NCBI RefSeq assembly: GCF_946885885.1
Contig: NZ_CAMPHN010000083.1
Location: 1 to 19,106 of the forward strand
Direction: 5' to 3'
DNA length: 19,106 nucleotides
DNA from: an uncultured Pseudomonas sp.
GTDB taxonomy: Bacteria; Pseudomonadota; Gammaproteobacteria; Pseudomonadales; Pseudomonadaceae
The translations under genes were made by a program, and so were the position numbers. Positions 14,189 through 19,106 of this stretch are shown here, piece after piece. The first letter of the stretch is position 1, and each line of letters begins with the position of its first letter. The notes beneath the pieces are model-generated. The model saw nothing but the letters and a program-made list of their open reading frames with translations, was not told the DNA's origin and searched no databases.

Positions 14189-15697
14189 TCATTTCAACTG
14201 GATGGTCATGTTCGGCCCGGCCGGCACGCCGGCGTTCAGCGCGTCCTCGTCGAACCAACGGCTGGTGACCGTTTTGGTCTCGGTGAAGAAACGCACGCCT
14301 TGCTTGCCGTAGGCGTGCAGGTCGCCGTAGAACGAGCCTTTCCAGCCAGTGAAGGAAAAGAACGGCAGGGGCACTGGCACCGGCACGTTGATGCCGACCT
14401 GGCCGACCTCCACCGCGTGCTGATAATGCCGCGCCGCGCCGCCGGCGCGGGTGAAGATCGAGGTGCCGTTGCCGTAAGGGCTGGCGTTGACCAGTTCGAT
14501 GGCCTGCTCCAGGGTGTCGACCTCCATGCACACCAGCACCGGGCCGAAGATCTCCTCGCGGTACAGGCCCATCTTGGCCGTCACCCCGCGGAACAGGGTC
14601 GGGCCCAGCCAGTTGCCGTTCGGGTAACCCTCGACCGTGCACTGCGAACCGTCGAGCAAGCATTCGGCACCTTCGGCCTTGCCCTCGGCGATCAGGCGCA
14701 CTACCCGTTGTTTGGCCTGTTGGCTGATCAGCGGGCCGAAGGCGGCGTGGCCATCGGTCCAGTAGCCGGGTTGCAGGTCGGCCATTTGCCCGCGCAACTC
14801 CTCGATCCATTGTTTCGAGTCGCCGACGAACACCGCGACGCTGATCGCCATGCAGCGCTGCCCGGCCGCGCCGCAACTGGCGCCCACCAGGTTGCTCAGC
14901 ACCTGCTGCTTGTTGGCGTCGGGCATGATCACCATATGGTTCTTCGCCCCGGCGAAGGCTTGCACGCGCTTCAAATGCGCGGTGCCGGTGCGGTAGATGT
15001 GCTGGCCGACCGGCACCGAACCGACGAAGGAAATCGCGCGGATATCCGGGTGGGTCAGCAGGCTGTCGACCACCTCGCGGGCGCCGTGCAGCACCTGCAA
15101 TACGCCCTTGGGCGCGCCGGCTTCGATAAACAGCTCGGCCAGGCGGTTCGGGGTCAGCGGGTCCTGCTCGGAAGGCTTGAGGATAAAGGTGTTGCCGGCG
15201 GCGATGGCCAGGGGAAACATCCACAGCGGAATCATCGCCGGGAAGTTGAACGGGGTGATGCCGACGCACACGCCCAGCGGCTGGATCCAGCTGGCGGTGT
15301 CGATATCGCGGGCCACGTTCTCCATGGTCTCGCCCATCGTCAGGCTGGCGATGTTGCAGGCCTGTTCCACCACCTCGATACCGCGCCAGACGTCGCCCTT
15401 GGCGTCGGCCAGGGTCTTACCGGTTTCGCCGGCGAGGATTTCCGCCAGTTCGTCGTGGTGTTCCTTGAGCAGGTGTTGGTAACGCAGCATCACCCGCGCG
15501 CGATCGGACACCGGCACTTCGCGCCAGCTCAGAAAGGCCGCCTTGGCGCTGGCGATGGCCGCTTCGATTTCCTCGGCGGTGGCTTTCGGGGCCAGGGCCA
15601 GGACTTCCTGGGTGGCCGGATCGGTGACTTCGATAAATTCGCGGGTGCGGCTCTCGCGCCATTCGCCGTCGATCAACTGGGGGATTGCCTTGGCCAT
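14189..15697 (-). CDS. mmsA: Methylmalonate-semialdehyde dehydrogenase (CoA-acylating)
   Basis: This 502-residue ALDH-fold enzyme converts methylmalonate semialdehyde with NAD and CoA to propionyl-CoA and CO2, the last step of the valine pathway encoded here. Visible motifs are [15 protein letters not shown] with N151, [12 protein letters not shown] for cofactor binding, [10 protein letters not shown], and the catalytic C282 in [11 protein letters not shown]. Where ordinary aldehyde dehydrogenases have their general-base Glu, this sequence reads [12 protein letters not shown], the known hallmark of the CoA-dependent methylmalonate-semialdehyde family. Length matches. The ATG at 15697 has GGAG 7 bases upstream. 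It is divergent from the AraC-type regulator gene mmsR and heads the leftward cluster. Confidence 0.96.
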   Translation of the reverse strand: MAKAIPQLIDGEWRESRTREFIEVTDPATQEVLALAPKATAEEIEAAIASAKAAFLSWREVPVSDRARVMLRYQHLLKEHHDELAEILAGETGKTLADAKGDVWRGIEVVEQACNIASLTMGETMENVARDIDTASWIQPLGVCVGITPFNFPAMIPLWMFPLAIAAGNTFILKPSEQDPLTPNRLAELFIEAGAPKGVLQVLHGAREVVDSLLTHPDIRAISFVGSVPVGQHIYRTGTAHLKRVQAFAGAKNHMVIMPDANKQQVLSNLVGASCGAAGQRCMAISVAVFVGDSKQWIEELRGQMADLQPGYWTDGHAAFGPLISQQAKQRVVRLIAEGKAEGAECLLDGSQCTVEGYPNGNWLGPTLFRGVTAKMGLYREEIFGPVLVCMEVDTLEQAIELVNASPYGNGTSIFTRAGGAARHYQHAVEVGQVGINVPVPVPLPFFSFTGWKGSFYGDLHAYGKQGVRFFTETKTVTSRWFDEDALNAGVPAGPNMTIQLK

Positions 15698-15747
15698 TGT
15701 GCTCTCCAGGGTGAACCGCGAGGCGGCTTCGTTGCTGTGCGTTCAGT

Positions 15748-15776
15748 GTTATAGCCTGCTCTGAGCCCTTTGTGGA
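15748..15776 (-). promoter_or_regulatory. Candidate sigma70 promoter of mmsA
   Basis: On the minus strand a -10 TATAAC (15748-15753, 5 of 6) follows a weak -35 TCCACA (15771-15776, 4 of 6) with a 17-base spacer. The weak -35 sits directly against the proximal operator repeat, as is typical of promoters activated by AraC-family proteins. The -10 is 50 bases before the mmsA ATG. Predicted from sequence only. Confidence 0.5.
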
Positions 15777-15810
15777 TTGACGATCTTGGTTGATGGATGG
15801 ACTATCTTGG
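15777..15810 (-). promoter_or_regulatory. Candidate MmsR operator: two direct repeats 21 bp apart
   Basis: On the + strand TTGACGATCTTGG (15777-15789) and TGGACTATCTTGG (15798-15810) match at 11 of 13 positions, with ATCTTGG identical. Their spacing is exactly 21 bp, two helical turns, the usual layout for an AraC-family dimer. The first repeat abuts the predicted -35 of mmsA. The mmsR gene begins 72 bases to the right, so the same sites could control it too. Confidence 0.6.
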
Positions 15811-15850
15811 GGTTGACTCTTTGGTCATAAACATTCTGATGGCTACTTTT

Positions 15851-15865
15851 CCGGATCCCATCCGG
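15851..15865. repeat. Short REP-like hairpin before mmsR
   Basis: CCGGAT and ATCCGG form a 6-bp stem with loop CCC, followed by GGCTCCACAGGCG. It resembles the element at 6810-6826 (CCGGAT..CATCCGGGCT). It ends 17 bases before the mmsR ATG, so it lies in the mmsR leader. Confidence 0.5.
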
Positions 15866-15882
15866 GCTCCACAGGCGTTTCC

Positions 15883-16764
15883 ATGCAGGCTCATGTCGAT
15901 ACCTCCAATTGGCCGCTGCCGGCCAATGGCGTGCGTTTTATCACCCCGCCGCGGCTCCGGCGCGCGCTGGCCAGGCATCCCCTGGCTATGGGTTGCCATC
16001 CGTTGGCCCTGGGTTTCTATCCGGAGGCCTTGGGCCACCGGATGAGTCGGTCGCAGCCGGACGATCATTTGCTGATCTATTGCCGCGCCGGTCAAGGCTG
16101 GTTGGAAACGGCGGATGGACGATTAGTTGTCAGCGGAGGCGATTTGCTGTTGTTGCCCAAAGGCTTCGCCCACGCCTATGGCGCCGATGCGCAGAAACCC
16201 TGGACGCTGTACTGGGTGCACTTCGACGGCGAGCTGGTGGCGGATTTTCTCCGGCCCCTGGGCAAAGGACCGTTGTTGCGCATCGGCGTGCAGCCGCGCT
16301 TGCTGGCCGAATTCGATGCGCTACTCAACCTGCGCAAGCAGGGTTTGAACCTGCCGCATTTCATCCATGCCGCCCACCAGTTGCAAGCGCTGCTGACGTC
16401 CCTGGCGGTGCTGCCGGCGCGCGCCACCTTGAAATCCGGGCGGGTGCTGGATGTCGACGCGGTACAGGCGGTGATGCGCGCCCATCTGCATGACACGCTG
16501 AACCTCGACGAGCTGGCCGCGCAATTCAAACTGTCGCGTTTCCACTTCGCCAAAACCTACCGCGCGCTGACCGGCCATGCGCCGATCCAGGACTTCATCC
16601 AACTGAAAATGGCCCACGCCTGCCGTCTGCTCGACGAGGGCGAACAAAGCATCCGCCGGGTCGCCGAGCAACTGGGCTATGAGGACGTGTATTATTTTTC
16701 CCGGTTATTTCGCAAAGTGGTGGGCATGGCGCCCAGTCATTACCGGGAGTTGCACTTGGGGTAG
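15883..16764 (+). CDS. mmsR: AraC-family transcriptional activator of the valine genes
   Basis: This 293-residue protein has an N-terminal cupin-like sensor domain (about residues 40-140, with GQGWLETADGRLVVSGGDLLLLPKG) and a C-terminal AraC/XylS DNA-binding domain. The two helix-turn-helix units are at about 205-235 (LAAQFKLSRFHFAKTYRALTG) and 257-290 (IRRVAEQLGYEDVYYFSRLF then RKVVGMAPSHYR). Gene pairing with divergent mmsA matches P. aeruginosa mmsR-mmsAB, where MmsR activates mmsAB in response to valine-pathway metabolites. The effector here is inferred. The ATG at 15883 has only a weak ribosome-binding site (AGGCG), suggesting low expression. A convergent gene ends 11 bases beyond its stop. 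Confidence 0.9.
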   Translation: MQAHVDTSNWPLPANGVRFITPPRLRRALARHPLAMGCHPLALGFYPEALGHRMSRSQPDDHLLIYCRAGQGWLETADGRLVVSGGDLLLLPKGFAHAYGADAQKPWTLYWVHFDGELVADFLRPLGKGPLLRIGVQPRLLAEFDALLNLRKQGLNLPHFIHAAHQLQALLTSLAVLPARATLKSGRVLDVDAVQAVMRAHLHDTLNLDELAAQFKLSRFHFAKTYRALTGHAPIQDFIQLKMAHACRLLDEGEQSIRRVAEQLGYEDVYYFSRLFRKVVGMAPSHYRELHLG

Positions 16765-16775
16765 TGCGCCCTTGT

Positions 16776-17891
16776 TCATGCTCGTAACTGGCGGGCCTGC
16801 CAGAAATCCGACTGCGGCCAACGTTGTTCTTGGGCATAGAGATAACGGCGCATCTCGCGGAATTCGCTGTAGCGTTGTTCGATCTGCCGGGCATGGCGTT
16901 CGGCGGCGCTAGCGTCGCCGTGCAGCCAGCCGATTATCGCCTCTGCGGCGGCGATGCCGTCTTCCAGGGCTTTATGAATGCCGCGGGCCATCAGCGGGTC
17001 GAAGCTGCTGGCGGCATCGCCCGCGGCCAGCCAGTTCTGCCCGACTACCCGATCCAAACGGTAGGAGGTGGCCGGGCTGGTGAGCATGCTGCCCGGTTCG
17101 AAGCCGTAGCCCTGCAAATTGCTGGCGGTATGGCGGGTGTCGGCCAATAGATTCAACCAGTTCCGCCATTCGCCGGCCTTGAGTTGGCGTAGACCCGGTT
17201 GGTCGCAGGCCAGGGCGATGCACAGTTGCCCGTCGGGCAGGGTGGCGCGGTACCACCAGCCGTATTCCGCGGCTTCCAGCAGCGTCAGGCGGCTATTGGT
17301 CGCCTCGGCGGGACTGGTGAAGAAGCCGTAAACGCAGATCAGTTGGTCCAGTTCGATAGGGCGTGCGCCGACTAACCGGGCGAAGCGGGCGTGGCCGCCG
17401 CTGGCGTCGATCACATAGTCGGCGTACAGGTATTCGCTGTGCTGCGCGGGGCCGCGCAGTTCCAGGCGATAGCCCTCATCGTTGGTCTCGACAGCGCTGA
17501 GGCGGGTGTGAGTCCGCAGCTCGACGCCGCGCGCTTGCGCCGCGTCGGCCAGCCAGCGCTCGAATCGTCGTCGATCCAGGTGCCAGCCGTGGCCTTGCGG
17601 GTTGCTGAGGAAATCGTTGTAGCCCAGTTCGTCGCTGCCCCAAGCGGAGCAACTGCCCAGACAGGGGTCGTGTTGCTGTTGACGAAACTGATCCCACACA
17701 CCGAGCTTGGCGAGCAGCAGGCGGGTGTCCGGCGGCAGGCTCTCGCCGACCCGTTGCCGGCTGTAGTCGCCGGCTTCGATCAGTTGCACGCCGTCGATGC
17801 CCGCGCCGGTCAGGGCGAGGGCGGCTGCGCAGCCGGCCGGGCCGCCACCGATGATGGCGACCCGGCAGTGGCTCGAGGGGCTACTTGTCAT
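16776..17891 (-). CDS. LodB/GoxB-type FAD-dependent maturation protein for a quinone-cofactor oxidase
   Basis: This 371-residue flavoprotein has an N-terminal FAD-binding motif VAIIGGGPAGCAAALALTGAG (about residues 11-31), GESLPP, the conserved HLDRRRFERWLADAA, and the second FAD motif NWLAAGDAASSFDPLMARGI around D292. It belongs to the tryptophan-halogenase-like/geranylgeranyl-reductase-like FAD group. Genes of this type placed next to LodA/GoxA oxidases (LodB, GoxB) are needed to form the cysteine tryptophylquinone cofactor. The ATG at 17891 overlaps the end of the oxidase gene by 11 bases, implying coupled translation. The halogenase reading is unlikely given this partner. It converges on mmsR with only 11 bases between stops. 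Confidence 0.85.
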   Translation of the reverse strand: MTSSPSSHCRVAIIGGGPAGCAAALALTGAGIDGVQLIEAGDYSRQRVGESLPPDTRLLLAKLGVWDQFRQQQHDPCLGSCSAWGSDELGYNDFLSNPQGHGWHLDRRRFERWLADAAQARGVELRTHTRLSAVETNDEGYRLELRGPAQHSEYLYADYVIDASGGHARFARLVGARPIELDQLICVYGFFTSPAEATNSRLTLLEAAEYGWWYRATLPDGQLCIALACDQPGLRQLKAGEWRNWLNLLADTRHTASNLQGYGFEPGSMLTSPATSYRLDRVVGQNWLAAGDAASSFDPLMARGIHKALEDGIAAAEAIIGWLHGDASAAERHARQIEQRYSEFREMRRYLYAQEQRWPQSDFWQARQLRA

Positions 17892-19106
17892 TGGTCGACG
17901 GCGCCACCGTGTTCGGCCACGGAACGACCGGGTCGCCGCCGTTGTCGAGCTTGCTTTGCACCTCCAGGTAGTAGTTGGCGCTGAACGGGCCGCCGTCGGA
18001 CTTATCGATGGCGCTGCCCTGCACCACGATGCCGATCTTGTGCCAGTGCTCGACCATGTCGATGCGCTGCTGGTAGCGGCCGACCTGGGCCGGGTCGAAC
18101 GGATCGGTCTTGGTGCCGTCGCCGCGTACCGAGAAGCGCTGCGCCGGCAGCTTGTTGTCGGTCACGTCCTTGGCCACGTAGACCGCCACCGGCCGCTGCG
18201 CCGGCCACGACCAGTACAGGGTGTTGTTGAACTGCGGCACCGGGTCCGGCTGGTGGGTGGCGCAGGAGTTGTAGTCGGTGTGCCAGGGCAGGGCCATGAA
18301 CTTGGAGGCGTCGCCGGGTTCCAGGCCGGGGCTGCCGGGGTTGGTGTCCACCGGGTTGTTATCGGTCAGCGGGTTGTTCTGGATATTCGGCGTGTAGCCG
18401 GCGCTAAGGAACGGCTGGCTGGCCACCGCCGTGCTGTAGTCCAGCGCCTTGGGCTGGATGCGGAACGGGCCGGTGCCGGAGGTCTGCCAGTTCTGCACGT
18501 ACAGCGCCGGGTCGCGCACGATAAAGGTCAGGTCGATGCCGGGGCTGAAGCGCCCGCCCAGGCAGTTCACCAGCACGGCTTTGTCCAGGTACTCGCCGGC
18601 GTTGAGGTCGAGCGTGCCGGTCTGGCTGTACCGCTTGGCGTTCCATTGTTGCAGGAAGAAGTACTGGGTCTTGCGCAGGGTCAGGAACGACTGGCCGGCA
18701 TCGCCTAGCGACAGCGGCATCATGCGGCTGTTCTGCAATTGCGAGGCGTCGTTGGGGTTACGAATGAAACCCAGGCCGCCGAGGATGGTGGTGGCCGGGT
18801 CGGTGTCCGGCTGGATCTCATCCACCGAGGCATGGGCGGTGCTGCCCGTGAGGTTGAGGTTGGTGTTCCACATCTGCATGGCCGAGGCGCGGAAGATCGG
18901 GAACAGCTCGTCGCTGAACGAGGGTTGGTAGCTGGTCTGGAAGGCGCCGCTGGCGAACAGCGACGGTTGCAGCGCCAGATGGCGTACCCAGACATCGTGC
19001 ATGTCGTCCCACAGCGACACGCTGTTGAGGGTTTGCGGCGCATAGGCCGGGTCGGTGGCGGTGACCCAGGCGTGGCCCTGCACATCCTGGCTGCTGCCGT
19101 CGCTGA
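17881..19106 (-). CDS. LodA/GoxA-family cysteine tryptophylquinone oxidase (partial, N-terminus beyond right edge)
   Basis: The frame is open from the right edge to a TAG at 17881-17883, giving about 408 C-terminal residues of a protein whose family is usually 600-730 long. Motifs of the LodA/GoxA family include VQGHAWVTATDPAYAPQT, LWDDMHDVWVRHLALQP, NCLGGRFSPGIDLTF and FMALPWHTDYNSCATHQPDP. The Cys of YNSCATH (codon 18262-18264) is in the place of the LodA cofactor Cys. The partner Trp should be in YWSWPAQRP or in EHWHKIGIVV; I cannot decide between them. Family members oxidise free amino acids (lysine in LodA, glycine in GoxA) giving peroxide and ammonia; the substrate here is unknown. Because the N-terminus is missing, no start or secretion signal can be judged. 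The GTG at 19083 is not treated as the start, since the frame continues upstream. Confidence 0.88.
   Translation of the reverse strand, partial: SDGSSQDVQGHAWVTATDPAYAPQTLNSVSLWDDMHDVWVRHLALQPSLFASGAFQTSYQPSFSDELFPIFRASAMQMWNTNLNLTGSTAHASVDEIQPDTDPATTILGGLGFIRNPNDASQLQNSRMMPLSLGDAGQSFLTLRKTQYFFLQQWNAKRYSQTGTLDLNAGEYLDKAVLVNCLGGRFSPGIDLTFIVRDPALYVQNWQTSGTGPFRIQPKALDYSTAVASQPFLSAGYTPNIQNNPLTDNNPVDTNPGSPGLEPGDASKFMALPWHTDYNSCATHQPDPVPQFNNTLYWSWPAQRPVAVYVAKDVTDNKLPAQRFSVRGDGTKTDPFDPAQVGRYQQRIDMVEHWHKIGIVVQGSAIDKSDGGPFSANYYLEVQSKLDNGGDPVVPWPNTVAPSTNDK

Noticed and set aside
14300..15754. 484-codon rightward frame opposite mmsA
   Set aside because: Antisense to mmsA with composition typical of a high-GC shadow.

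Overview
The window is high-GC, densely coded DNA that looks like a Pseudomonas or close relative. This rests on the mmsR/mmsAB valine genes, a LapA-type adhesin with its own type I secretion genes, and several REP-like hairpin families in the gaps. The genus is inferred from gene content and style, because no rRNA or housekeeping marker is present.

Left part (1-6456): a giant surface adhesin of the LapA/retention-module type is read leftwards and leaves the window. It is divergent from a rightward secretion operon: TolC-family outer-membrane channel (LapE-like), ABC exporter with a degenerate C39-like domain (LapB-like) and HlyD-family adaptor (LapC-like). Together these should export the adhesin and hold it in the outer membrane. 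The adhesin has a PAAG site at residues 100-103, where a LapG-type protease would cut; no lapD or lapG is in view.

Middle part (6457-15882): a leftward valine-catabolism cluster. In transcription order it holds mmsA, two paralogous periplasmic substrate-binding proteins, an acyl-CoA dehydrogenase, an enoyl-CoA hydratase, a 3-hydroxyisobutyryl-CoA hydrolase and mmsB. The five enzymes and mmsA/mmsB cover every step from isobutyryl-CoA to propionyl-CoA. The binding proteins have no permease or ATPase beside them, yet the second is separated from the dehydrogenase by only 6 bases. They arose by a tandem duplication that copied the downstream ribosome-binding site as well. Both have leader hairpins that bury the Shine-Dalgarno sequence. 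The gaps hold two inverted REP-like doublets flanking mmsB, a strong 21-bp-arm hairpin, and two opposed arrays of a 7-bp repeat.

Right part (15698-19106): mmsR (AraC family) is divergent from mmsA. Between them is a candidate operator: two 13-bp direct repeats exactly 21 bp apart, abutting the -35 of a plausible mmsA promoter. Converging on mmsR is a LodA/GoxA-type quinone-cofactor oxidase (N-terminus beyond the window) followed, with an 11-base overlap, by its LodB-type flavoprotein maturation partner.

No tRNA, rRNA, CRISPR array, insertion sequence or prophage gene was seen. Nothing here is clearly a wholly new system. The most interesting items are the orphan duplicated binding proteins with SD-masking leaders, the mmsR operator, and the repeat architecture.
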